From: Thermoactinomyces intermedius
Lineage (GTDB): Bacteria; Bacillota; Bacilli; Thermoactinomycetales; Thermoactinomycetaceae
Direction: 5' to 3' (one strand)
Length of the DNA stretch: 64,000 bases
NCBI RefSeq assembly: GCF_016055025.1
Contig: NZ_JAECVW010000001.1
Shown: in pieces, positions 31,173 to 39,500 of the stretch
Position numbering within the stretch: the first letter of the stretch is position 1
Layout: every line of letters begins with the position of its first letter
Position numbers and translations under genes: made by a program
The notes under the pieces: model-generated
What the model was told of the DNA's origin: nothing
The model's database searches: none
What the model saw: only the letters and a program-made list of their open reading frames with translations

Positions 31173-33146
31173 ATGAAGAAGTCAAAGCAAAAAACAGGGG
31201 GCGCAGGGCTGGTTACCCAGCGTTTGCATATCCTGTGGTTCATTGTTGTTCTGCTCTTTGTCGCTGTGATATTGCGATTGGGTTGGATCCAGCTGGGCTC
31301 GGGAGAAAAATATCAACTGTTGGCCGAAGAAAACAACTTCAAAAAAATCCCGATTGTTGCCTCAAGGGGGCTAATTTTTGACCGGAACGGCACGGAGCTT
31401 GTCGGGAATCAATCGCTGTTTGCCGCGATGTATATTGAACCGGATATCAGCAAAGAACAAAAATTGCAGACGGCAAAGAATCTGGCAAACACATTGGGGA
31501 TGACCGTGAGTGAAGTCCTTGATGCCATGGATGTCGGATTGGACGAAAAAGGAAACACCGTGATGCGCAAACAGCCCCCCTATTACCCGAAGAGCATCAA
31601 AGACCAATTGAGTGAGAAGGAAATTGTCAAAATCTCTGAAAACCCTGATCTTTTTCCCGGCGTGAATATTTTTTCCCAGCCGCTTCGCAAATACCGGACG
31701 GATACATTTGCCGTTCAGACCATCGGCTATGTCCGTCCGTTTGCCGGAGCAAAATCCTCGCTTTCCAGGTATAAAGATGCGGCGGAAAAAAAGGACCAAG
31801 GCGGTTACCTGGACTGGGAGCAAGTCGGAATCGACGGATTGGAATACACCTATCAGGATGAGCTCCGGGGAAAAAACGGTTACCGGTTGGTCCGGGTGAA
31901 CTCTAGGGGAAAACTGGTTGAAGTGTTGAAAGAAGTCCATCCGAAATCGGGAAATCACTTGTATTTGACCCTGGATGAAAAAATGCAGCTGGATGCGGAA
32001 ACATTCATCGAACAACATTTAAGGCACTTGCGCACCACTTCCGGAAAAGACCGGGCACCGTATGCCAAAAATGCCTATGCCGTCGCCATGGAAGTCAAAA
32101 CGGGAAAAATCCGGGCGATGGTCAGTTATCCGGACTATGATCCGGGGATTTGGAATCAAAAAGTATCCCAAAAAGATTATCAAAATCTGAGTTATGTGAT
32201 GAGAAACGGAACCATCACCGAAGCTCCTTATGATGCAAGGGGTGCGGCGGACCCGGAAAAAGAGATGCAAAAACATCCGTTGTCCGTTTTGCCGTCCGGA
32301 TCCACTTTTAAGCCGCTCATGGTTTGGATGGGCTTGGAGAAAGGTTTGATTTCGCCGAATACACACTGGTCCGATCCGGGAAAATATTATTATGCGAAAG
32401 CGACACCTCCGGTGCGGAATTCCGGCGGGCACAATTACGGAACGTTAACTCCGGAAAAGGCACTGCAAAAGTCTTCCAACACGTTTATGGCCTGGCTCGG
32501 GACCCGCTGGTATTGGAAAGAAAAGTCGGAGGCGGTCCGGGAATTCCGTGAACTCACGCACCGTTTTGGCTTGGGTGTGAAAACGGGGGTTCCTTTAAAA
32601 GGAGAACAGGACGGTTCGGAAGATTATCTCGTCACCGCCGAGAAATTCTCGGGTTTGGGCGCAATGGCTCTTTCTTCCTTTGGCCAAGCCCAACGGTACA
32701 CCACGATGCAGTTGGCCCAATATGCGGCGACGCTGGCGAACAAGGGGAAACGAATGAAGCCGCAACTGGTGGAAAAAGTGGTCAATCCCCATACGCGTGA
32801 AACCAAAGAAATCAAACCGGAAGTGTTAAACCAAACGGACATCAAGCCGGAACATTGGCAAACCGTGGTCAACGGCATGGTGAAAGTGACCAAGTCCGGC
32901 GGAACCGCCAGCGGTTTGTTTGGCCATTTGCCCTTTGACGTTGCGGCAAAAACGGGTACGTCCGAACAAGACATTCCCGGCAGAGGCCGTGTGGAAAATT
33001 CCGTGTTTATTGCCTTTGCCCCGGCTGACGATCCGGAAATTGCGGTGGCTGTCGTTGTCCCGGAAGGCGGGTATGGTGCGGTGGCTGCCGGTCCGATTGC
33101 GGAACGGTTGATCACTTCCTATTATGAGCAGTTTATGGCAAAGTGA
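31173..33146 (+). CDS. Class B penicillin-binding protein (PBP2 type)
   Basis: A 657-residue transpeptidase for peptidoglycan cross-linking. One N-terminal membrane helix (residues about 20-42), a dimerisation domain starting ASRGLIFDRNG, and a catalytic domain with the active serine in SGSTFKPL near 375, SSN near 433 and KTGT near 593. The long extracellular region with YPDYDP is typical of PBP2/PbpA and PbpH-like proteins. ATG 31173 is preferred over TTG 31161, which is too close to AAGGA. Whether it serves elongation or sporulation is not shown. Confidence 0.93.
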   Translation: MKKSKQKTGGAGLVTQRLHILWFIVVLLFVAVILRLGWIQLGSGEKYQLLAEENNFKKIPIVASRGLIFDRNGTELVGNQSLFAAMYIEPDISKEQKLQTAKNLANTLGMTVSEVLDAMDVGLDEKGNTVMRKQPPYYPKSIKDQLSEKEIVKISENPDLFPGVNIFSQPLRKYRTDTFAVQTIGYVRPFAGAKSSLSRYKDAAEKKDQGGYLDWEQVGIDGLEYTYQDELRGKNGYRLVRVNSRGKLVEVLKEVHPKSGNHLYLTLDEKMQLDAETFIEQHLRHLRTTSGKDRAPYAKNAYAVAMEVKTGKIRAMVSYPDYDPGIWNQKVSQKDYQNLSYVMRNGTITEAPYDARGAADPEKEMQKHPLSVLPSGSTFKPLMVWMGLEKGLISPNTHWSDPGKYYYAKATPPVRNSGGHNYGTLTPEKALQKSSNTFMAWLGTRWYWKEKSEAVREFRELTHRFGLGVKTGVPLKGEQDGSEDYLVTAEKFSGLGAMALSSFGQAQRYTTMQLAQYAATLANKGKRMKPQLVEKVVNPHTRETKEIKPEVLNQTDIKPEHWQTVVNGMVKVTKSGGTASGLFGHLPFDVAAKTGTSEQDIPGRGRVENSVFIAFAPADDPEIAVAVVVPEGGYGAVAAGPIAERLITSYYEQFMAK

Positions 33147-33187
33147 TCATGAAGCCGGCGGAGTGCAATTCCGTTTTTGAAAAAAGA

Positions 33188-33222
33188 AAATCCCATCTAC
33201 ATCGCCGGTAGATGGGATTTCA
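33188..33222. terminator. Bidirectional terminator
   Basis: AAATCCCATCTAC and its exact complement around ATCGCCG, placed between the PBP gene and the gamma-SASP gene that face each other. Edges are accurate to a few bases. Confidence 0.8.
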
Positions 33223-33239
33223 TCTTCTGATGAGGCCAA

Positions 33240-33521
33240 TTATTGTTGTTGTTGTTGTTGTTGGCCTTTTTTAGCTTGAGATTGCTGGTTTTGTTGACGA
33301 ACTTGTTGTGCATTGGTTTCGGAAGCAAACTCCGTTCCGAATTTACCAGCTTGTTGCCCTTGGCGAGCTTGTTGTTGCTGTTGTTGAGCTGCACCAGCTT
33401 GAGAAGCAAACTCGGTACCGTATTTACCGGTTTGACGTTGAGCGGATTGCTGATTTTGCTGACGAACTTGTTGTGCATTGGTTTTGGATTCTTGCGGTCC
33501 AAAGTTTTTGTTGTTCATCAT
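33240..33521 (-). CDS. sspE: Gamma-type small acid-soluble spore protein
   Basis: A 93-residue storage SASP very rich in Gln, Asn and Ala. Two near-identical blocks, each with TNAQQVRQQNQQS and a GK(Y/F)GTEFAS germination-protease site, are joined by a poly-Gln segment; the C-terminus ends in a run of Gln. Such proteins feed amino acids to the germinating spore. ATG 33521 follows GGGAGGTG. The Gln runs are long tracts of CAA, which make the antisense strand look like an open, leucine-rich frame. Confidence 0.93.
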   Translation of the reverse strand: MMNNKNFGPQESKTNAQQVRQQNQQSAQRQTGKYGTEFASQAGAAQQQQQQARQGQQAGKFGTEFASETNAQQVRQQNQQSQAKKGQQQQQQQ

Positions 33522-33625
33522 TTCGTTCACCTCCCGTTAACTATGGTGTCCCCTTATGGAGCAATTATGTTTACCGTTTTTTTCCTGTTTTTCTTTTGAA
33601 ATCGAATGACCCATAGGAGGCGCAA

Positions 33626-34495
33626 ATGAAACAGAGATATTTACAATGGGTTTTGAAATATCTTCCGAAAAGAACCATATCCCGGTGGATGGGAAAGCTT
33701 GCCCGGCAGTCGTGGAGCCGCCGGTTGATTCCCATCTACATCCGGTATTTTCGAGTCGATCTCACCCCTGTAAAAAAACCGGTGCATGAATTTGAAAATC
33801 TGCTTGCTTTTTTTATCCGGGAATTGCGGCCGGACATGCGGCCGGTTGCCCGGGAAGATCATTTGATCATCAGTCCGGTGGATGGCACGATTTCGCAGGT
33901 GGGTGAGATTAAAGAAGGAAAGTTGTTTCAGGCCAAAGGAATTACCTATTCTTTGGAGGAGTTGCTGGGGCATCAGAAAAAATACGTCGAGTCTTTTCTG
34001 GGCGGTCGTTTTATGACCATTTATCTGAGTCCGAGCGATTATCATCGCTTTCATATGCCGTTGGACGGAAAAATTCATGCTTGTACGCATTTGCCCGGCG
34101 AATTGTATCCGGTGAATCCGATGGTGGTAAACTGTATGAAAGGCATTTTTGTTGTGAATGAGCGTCTGATTTCTTACATTGATTCCATGGATTGCGGAAA
34201 AGTGGCGATGGTCAAAGTCGGGGCAACCAACGTGGGAAGCATCAAGGTTTCCTATGACCGGAACATTGCCACCAATCAGAAGGCGAAAAAGGAATTGTTC
34301 CAGACGTACGATCCGGCCTTTTCCTTTAAAAAAGGTGAGGAATTGGGTTGGTTTGAATTCGGATCCACCATCATCCTGTTATTTGAGCCCAATCAAATCG
34401 ACTGGATGAATTATTGTGTCCCGGGAGCAAAAGTCCAAATGGGACAAGCCGTGGCACGGATTTTAAAAAACGGAGGGGAGGCCATTGAACCATAG
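33626..34495 (+). CDS. psd: Phosphatidylserine decarboxylase proenzyme
   Basis: A 289-residue enzyme that converts phosphatidylserine to phosphatidylethanolamine. It shows IISPVDGTIS near residue 88, the histidine-bearing YLSPSDYHRFHMP near 133 and the self-cleavage site FGST near 248, where the serine becomes the pyruvoyl group. ATG 33626 follows AGGAGG. The 3' end overlaps the next gene by 11 bases. A membrane-associated location is expected. All essential residues are present. Confidence 0.95.
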   Translation: MKQRYLQWVLKYLPKRTISRWMGKLARQSWSRRLIPIYIRYFRVDLTPVKKPVHEFENLLAFFIRELRPDMRPVAREDHLIISPVDGTISQVGEIKEGKLFQAKGITYSLEELLGHQKKYVESFLGGRFMTIYLSPSDYHRFHMPLDGKIHACTHLPGELYPVNPMVVNCMKGIFVVNERLISYIDSMDCGKVAMVKVGATNVGSIKVSYDRNIATNQKAKKELFQTYDPAFSFKKGEELGWFEFGSTIILLFEPNQIDWMNYCVPGAKVQMGQAVARILKNGGEAIEP

Positions 34496-35093
34496 ACGCG
34501 TCATCATCCCCTTGCATCAGTTTCCGCGTATGTTTCCGGTGGTGACAAGCGTTTTAATCATTCAAGCCATCGTGTTTTTCTTTTTTTTGATATCGGGTCA
34601 TCAGCATCACCCGATGCAATGGATTCAGTTTGGAGCCGTTGTGCAATGGCGTGTGGAAGAAGGGGAATTTTGGCGGTTGCTTTTTTCTTTGTTTTTGCAT
34701 GTGAACCTTTTCCAATGGCTGTTGGTGGCTTTTTCTATTTATTTGTTGGCCCCGCAGTTGGAATGGCTGTTTGGAAAAAGTGTTTTTTTGCTTCTCTTTT
34801 TGGTGACCGGCATGATCGGAAACTGGGGCATTTGTTGGATGGATTTCCAGGGAATTTATACAGGCGCGACGGAAGCGGTTTTTGGTTTGATGGGGGTTTA
34901 CTTATATCTGCTTTTGCGCGGCATCATTCATCCCTTATTCGGAAGGGCCATGATCTTGTTGATTGTTTTGAGCCTGGCTTTGGGCCATGCATTTTTGTTT
35001 GCGCATATTTTGGCTTTGCTTGCGGGATTTGTCATGGCCATGGTGATGATCCAAATCAAACAATTCACGGCACGAAACAAGAGTGGGTTTTAA
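34485..35093 (+). CDS. Rhomboid-like membrane protein lacking the catalytic serine
   Basis: A 202-residue protein with about six helices and the rhomboid order: EGEFWRLLFSLFLHVNLFQW near residue 60, an internal loop, GATEAVFGLMGVYLYLLL near 127, and LFAHILALLAGF near 172. In active rhomboids the third motif is G-x-S-G; here the serine position holds Thr (GATE), and the Asn of the second helix is also missing, although a histidine remains at 174. It is probably a pseudoprotease. TTG 34485 follows GGAGGGGAG and overlaps psd by 11 bases. Confidence 0.7.
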   Translation: MNHRRVIIPLHQFPRMFPVVTSVLIIQAIVFFFFLISGHQHHPMQWIQFGAVVQWRVEEGEFWRLLFSLFLHVNLFQWLLVAFSIYLLAPQLEWLFGKSVFLLLFLVTGMIGNWGICWMDFQGIYTGATEAVFGLMGVYLYLLLRGIIHPLFGRAMILLIVLSLALGHAFLFAHILALLAGFVMAMVMIQIKQFTARNKSGF

Positions 35094-35100
35094 TGATTTC

Positions 35101-35129
35101 GGGACAGGCGAAAAAGTCTGTCCTTTTTT
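35101..35129 (+). terminator. Terminator after the psd operon
   Basis: GGACAG and CTGTCC form a stem with a 10-base loop followed by TTTTTT. Confidence 0.75.
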
Positions 35130-35177
35130 GTTTTGTGGTAAAAAATCCGGGCCTGGATAAGCTAATACTGGTGATGG

Positions 35178-36416
35178 ATGATGCGACTCTTTGCAAACAT
35201 GGACCGGATGGACCGGGAAGCCTGGCTTCTTTTGTTGACCAGCAGCCTTTTTTTTATGGCCACTTCTCTGTCCAGCACGTTTGTGAATGTATACCTTTTT
35301 AAAATGGAAGAAGATTGGGTTCTCATCAGCATGTTTAATCTCATTCAGTACTTTATGACCGCGGTCACGTTTGCGCTTGGAGGATGGCTGATCAAAAAAC
35401 GGGACCGGGTGATGGCGATCCGGTTGGGGGTTGCGGTGTTGGCCCTTTTTTATCTCGGTGTATGGTGGTTGGGCGCCCGGTCGGTTGACTGGTTTTCCGC
35501 ACTCGGTGTCATCATGGGGCTGGGTTCCGGTTTTTATTGGCTGGCTTACCATGTGATGTATTTTGAGATCACGGAAAAAGAGAACCGGGATATTTTTAAC
35601 GGCCTTCACGGATTCTGCACATCCGCGGGAGGAATTGTGGCCCCGTTTGTATCCGGGCTTTTGATCAGCAAAATGGGGGAACTGAAGGGATACCGGCTGA
35701 TTTTTGGCATTTCGTTGATCATCTTTTTATGCGCCGTTTTGGTCAGCTTTTTTTTCCGTTCCCGGAAAGCCCGGGGAAACTATGCGTTGCGGTCGGTTTT
35801 GGCATTGGCACGGGATCGGGAAACGGATTGGTTTTGGGTGAATTTGGCCATGACCGGCCAGGGTTTTCGCGAAGGGGTTTTTGCTTTTTTGCTGGGTTTG
35901 CTCTTTTTTGTCATTGTGAAAAGTGAATTGGCCTTGGGAAGTTTTTACACGGTTTCCTCCGCGATGTCCTGTCTTTCCTTCTTTATTGTCAGTCGTTATC
36001 TGCGGCCGGATTTGCGAAACCGTTACATGCTGGTCGGCGCCTGGATGATGGGATTGGCTGCGGTGCCGTTTGTTTTTCAACCCAATGAATGGACGATCTG
36101 GATTCTCGGGGTGGGCGTTTCCCTGTTTTATCCTTTATACCTGTCCCCGATGACTGCCGTTGTCTTTGATGTGATCGGCCAATCCGGAGAAACGGCAAAG
36201 TACAAGGTGGAATATGTCGTTTCCAGGGAAATGGCATTAAATCTGGGACGCATGGCCGGTGTGTTGTTGTTTGCGGGATGGGTTCAATCTTCAACGTCCC
36301 TTTCGTCGATCCGGTGGTTTGTTTTGGTCATCAGCTTTGTCCAGATTTTTGCTTGGTGGGCGATGCGAAAGATTCCGGTACAAAAACGTGTGGAAAACCA
36401 TGCTTGGAGGATGTGA
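35178..36416 (+). CDS. MFS transporter (12 TM)
   Basis: A 412-residue integral membrane protein with about 12 helices and the MFS fold. A motif-A-like loop IKKRDRVMAIRLG follows the second helix. A glycine-rich LGVIMGLGSGFYWLAYHVMY and FHG-type segments occur in helices 4-5. The substrate is unknown; drug or metabolite efflux is possible. ATG 35178 follows GGTGATGG, with a second ATG at 35181. It stands apart from psd across a terminator. The gamma-glutamylcyclotransferase gene follows on the same strand after about 90 bases. Confidence 0.88.
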   Translation: MMRLFANMDRMDREAWLLLLTSSLFFMATSLSSTFVNVYLFKMEEDWVLISMFNLIQYFMTAVTFALGGWLIKKRDRVMAIRLGVAVLALFYLGVWWLGARSVDWFSALGVIMGLGSGFYWLAYHVMYFEITEKENRDIFNGLHGFCTSAGGIVAPFVSGLLISKMGELKGYRLIFGISLIIFLCAVLVSFFFRSRKARGNYALRSVLALARDRETDWFWVNLAMTGQGFREGVFAFLLGLLFFVIVKSELALGSFYTVSSAMSCLSFFIVSRYLRPDLRNRYMLVGAWMMGLAAVPFVFQPNEWTIWILGVGVSLFYPLYLSPMTAVVFDVIGQSGETAKYKVEYVVSREMALNLGRMAGVLLFAGWVQSSTSLSSIRWFVLVISFVQIFAWWAMRKIPVQKRVENHAWRM

Positions 36417-36508
36417 AAGGCAGGGCATCCTCAATGAATTTAATATTTCAAAATATTAATTATTTTTGGTTTGATACAATAAAAGAAAGCAAGGGAGGGG
36501 GGACCGGA

Positions 36509-36973
36509 TTGATCCTTTACTTTGCTTACGGTTCGTGCATGGATGAGTTGAGTTTCAAACGGACGGTGGGCGAAAACGGGTATAAACTCATGGGCAGAGC
36601 CGTGTTGCCGGATTTCCGGTTGGCTTTTACCTTGTACAGCCCGAACCGGATGGGAGGGGTTGCGGATCTTCTTTGGTCGCCGGGTGAAAAAGTGGAAGGG
36701 ATCCTGTATCAGTTGAACCCGGAGGTGCTTAAGGATCTGGATGAACGGGAAGGGGTGAGCCACGGGCGATATAAGCGGATCCAAGTGAATGTCTGCCATC
36801 AGGGGAAAAAGAAGATGGCGATGACTTACACGGTGGTGAAGAAAGAAAGCAAAGAGGTTTGCCCGCATCCGTCATACTTGAAAGAAATCATGCGGGGAGC
36901 CGGAAGGTTGAGCCGGGAATATCAGGAGCAATTGCGAAAGGCATGCAAGGAACGGTTTGGCATTTCCGTGTAA
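36509..36973 (+). CDS. Gamma-glutamylcyclotransferase-family protein
   Basis: A 154-residue protein of the GGCT/AIG2 fold, which releases 5-oxoproline from gamma-glutamyl amines. The phosphate-like binding loop is LYFAYGSCMD near residue 5 and the catalytic glutamate lies in LDEREGVSHGRYKR near 83. TTG 36509 follows AAGGGAGGGGGG; the frame is open further upstream into the MFS gene but no other start has a site. It is followed 25 bases later by an aldehyde dehydrogenase gene, probably the same transcript. Confidence 0.82.
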   Translation: MILYFAYGSCMDELSFKRTVGENGYKLMGRAVLPDFRLAFTLYSPNRMGGVADLLWSPGEKVEGILYQLNPEVLKDLDEREGVSHGRYKRIQVNVCHQGKKKMAMTYTVVKKESKEVCPHPSYLKEIMRGAGRLSREYQEQLRKACKERFGISV

Positions 36974-36998
36974 CCTTAAAAAAAGGAGGGGGAAACGG

Positions 36999-38366
36999 AT
37001 GGATTTGTCCGGATTGGTCCGGAGGCAAAAAGCCTTTTTTTACAGCGGGAAAACCAGGGAGCTTTCGTTTCGGTTGAGTAACTTACAAAAATTGTTGGAT
37101 GCGGTGAAAAGGTATGAGCCGGACATCCTGACAGCTTTAAAAAGGGATTTAAACAAGTCGGAGTATGAAGCCTATGTGATGGAAATCATGGTGATCAAAG
37201 AAGAAATCAAATGGATGAAAAAGAATTTGCGAAAGTGGGCAAAACCGCGCAGGGTCAAAACCCCGCTGGTTTTATTCGGCGCCCGGAGCTATGTTTATCC
37301 GGAACCCTACGGCGTCAATTTGATTATTGGCCCGTGGAATTATCCGGTCCAATTGATTTTGTGCCCGTTGACCGGCGCCATTGCGGCCGGGAATTGTGCC
37401 GTGATCAAACCGTCGGAATATACCCCGCATACATCCAAAGTATTAAAGCAAATGATTGAAGGAATTTTTGATCCGGAATATGTGGCTGTGGTTGAAGGGG
37501 AGGCGGAAACAGCCCGGGCATTGATCCGGGAGCCTTTTGACCATATTTTCTTCACAGGGAGTGTGCCCGTCGGCCGGTCCGTCATGGAGAGTGCAGCCAA
37601 ATCATTGACTCCGGTGACCTTGGAGCTGGGCGGCAAAAGCCCGGTGATTGTCAGTCCCGACTGTAATGTGGAGTTGACTGCCCGCCGGATTGTCTGGGGC
37701 AAGTTTACCAATGCCGGGCAAACTTGCGTGGCGCCGGACTATGTGTATGTTCCGGAAGAGCTCAAAGAGGCCCTGTTGAATCAAATGAAAGAGGAAATCA
37801 AGCGTTTTTACGGGGAGAATCCGCTGGAAAATCCGGATTATACACGGATTGTGTCTGCAAAGCATTTTCAACGGTTGCAGTCCTTTTTGGCACCGGACCG
37901 TATTGTTGTTGGCGGCAAAAGCGATCCAAAGTCGCTTAAGATTGAACCGACCATCTTGGATCCCGTTTCTTGGGAAGATCCCGTCATGCAGGAAGAAATT
38001 TTCGGCCCGGTCTTGCCGGTGTTGACCTATTGCAAGCTGGATGAAGTGATCCAAACCATCCGGCAGAAACCGAAACCGCTTGCACTCTATGTGTTTGCAG
38101 AAAACAAAAACGTGCAGGAAAAAGTGATTGCTTCCTTGCCTTTCGGCGGGGGATGCGTCAATGACACGCTGATGCATGTCGGAACCCCGCATTTGCCCTT
38201 CGGGGGAGTGGGCCCGAGCGGGATCGGAAGGTATCACGGGAAATACAGTTTTGATTGTTTCTCCCACCAGAAGGGAATGATCAAACAAACCACGCGGTTT
38301 GACATGGCTTTAAGGTATCCTTATGTGAAAAGCGGTTTGAAGTGGATCCGGAGATTGACAAGATAA
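36999..38366 (+). CDS. Class 3-type (fatty) aldehyde dehydrogenase
   Basis: A 455-residue aldehyde dehydrogenase of the ALDH3/YwdH type that oxidises long-chain or aromatic aldehydes to acids. Cofactor loop LIIGPWNYPVQLILCPLTGA near residue 108, catalytic glutamate in LELGGKSPV near 207 and cysteine in NAGQTCVAPDYVYV near 240, then EEIFGPVLPV near 330 and LPFGGVGPSGIGRYHGKYS near 400. ATG 36999 is behind AAAGGAGGGGG. It ends in a very strong terminator. Confidence 0.93.
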   Translation: MDLSGLVRRQKAFFYSGKTRELSFRLSNLQKLLDAVKRYEPDILTALKRDLNKSEYEAYVMEIMVIKEEIKWMKKNLRKWAKPRRVKTPLVLFGARSYVYPEPYGVNLIIGPWNYPVQLILCPLTGAIAAGNCAVIKPSEYTPHTSKVLKQMIEGIFDPEYVAVVEGEAETARALIREPFDHIFFTGSVPVGRSVMESAAKSLTPVTLELGGKSPVIVSPDCNVELTARRIVWGKFTNAGQTCVAPDYVYVPEELKEALLNQMKEEIKRFYGENPLENPDYTRIVSAKHFQRLQSFLAPDRIVVGGKSDPKSLKIEPTILDPVSWEDPVMQEEIFGPVLPVLTYCKLDEVIQTIRQKPKPLALYVFAENKNVQEKVIASLPFGGGCVNDTLMHVGTPHLPFGGVGPSGIGRYHGKYSFDCFSHQKGMIKQTTRFDMALRYPYVKSGLKWIRRLTR

Positions 38367-38413
38367 AAACCGCGGAAGCGGGGAAGCGGGTTCCCTGCTT
38401 CTGCGGTTTTTTT
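38365..38413. terminator. Long terminator hairpin
   Basis: AAAACCGCGGAAGCGGGGAA pairs almost perfectly with TTCCCTGCTTCTGCGGTTTT, followed by a T run. It serves the aldehyde dehydrogenase and lies against the convergent oxidoreductase gene. Confidence 0.85.
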
Positions 38414-38433
38414 GTCTGCCACGGATGTTTTGT

Positions 38434-39477
38434 TTACAAATCAATCCGCCGGCCTTCCCGGTCGCTTTGGATGGCTGCTTCGATGATGCGGATGACTTCG
38501 CGGGCTTCTTCTGCGGTCACGGGCGGACGGGAGCCGGTGCGAATGGCTTCCGCCAGCTTTTGGTAATACATTTCATAGCAGCCGGCAAGAGAAGGAATGG
38601 TCGCCGAAATTTCCAATCCGTCCTTTTCGTAAACCGCTTTTAAATAGTGTTCCGGACTTTCTTTGCCCCATTCGGGTGCATGGGGGGTCAGGCCGTTTTT
38701 CAGTTGCTCTTCTTGCGGATCCATCCCGTATTTGATCAAGGTTCCCTGACTTCCGTGTATTTCGTAACGGGGACCCGGCGATTTCACCAGACAGCCGGCT
38801 TCCAGCCGGACCCTCAAACCGGATTCATAGCCGAGAACCAGATGAAAGGCGTCCGTGGTTTGCGCCTGCGGGCGTTGTTTGAACAACTCCGCAGACACGA
38901 ATTGCGGTAATCCGAATAAGACCAAAGCCTGATCGACCAAATGGGAACCCAAGTCATAGAGCAATCCGGAACCGGGAAGATCCCGTTCGCGCCACCGGTC
39001 TTTGACTTGCGGGCGGAACCGGTGAAAATGGGCATGATACGTGTGAATCGTTCCGATCAATTCTTGATTCAGGCATGTTTGGACGGTCAAAAAGTCGCTG
39101 TCAAAACGGCGATTTTGATAGACACTCAAGATGCGGTTATGTTTGCGGGCGAGTTGAATCAGTTCATCGGCTTCTTCGGTGCGAATGACAAACGGTTTTT
39201 CCACCACCACATGTTTGCCGGCCGACAGCGCTTCTTTCGCATACGGATAATGGGTTTCATTGGGGGATGTAATGATGACCAGTTCCAATTCGGGGTCGTT
39301 GAGCATCTCCTCCAATGTTTTGGTGATTTCTGCTTCCGGGAGTGATTGTTTGACCACTTCGGGTTTGGAAGAAAGGACTTTGGTCAATTTCAGGGCCGGA
39401 ACAGCCTGAATGACCGGTGCATGAAAAGTGGACCCGGAAAAACCAAATCCGATCAGTCCCGTCTGAATGGGTTTCAT
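38434..39477 (-). CDS. Gfo/Idh/MocA-family oxidoreductase
   Basis: A 347-residue NAD(P)-dependent dehydrogenase. N-terminal Rossmann motif GLIGFGFSGSTFHAP (residues 7-21), the EKPFVI segment near 94 that carries the conserved lysine, and a C-terminal domain with DLGSHLVDQALVLFG near 175 containing the usual His. Members oxidise sugars or inositol-like polyols; substrate not determined (YvaA/YdgJ-like). It starts at ATG 39477, 23 bases after the amidase stop on the same strand, so the two form an operon. Confidence 0.9.
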   Translation of the reverse strand: MKPIQTGLIGFGFSGSTFHAPVIQAVPALKLTKVLSSKPEVVKQSLPEAEITKTLEEMLNDPELELVIITSPNETHYPYAKEALSAGKHVVVEKPFVIRTEEADELIQLARKHNRILSVYQNRRFDSDFLTVQTCLNQELIGTIHTYHAHFHRFRPQVKDRWRERDLPGSGLLYDLGSHLVDQALVLFGLPQFVSAELFKQRPQAQTTDAFHLVLGYESGLRVRLEAGCLVKSPGPRYEIHGSQGTLIKYGMDPQEEQLKNGLTPHAPEWGKESPEHYLKAVYEKDGLEISATIPSLAGCYEMYYQKLAEAIRTGSRPPVTAEEAREVIRIIEAAIQSDREGRRIDL

Positions 39478-39500
39478 ATGGAAACACTTCCTTTGCTGCT

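Noticed and set aside
33243..33599. Plus-strand Leu-rich frame that looks like a membrane protein
   Set aside because: It is the antisense of CAA-rich Gln codons in the gamma-SASP gene.
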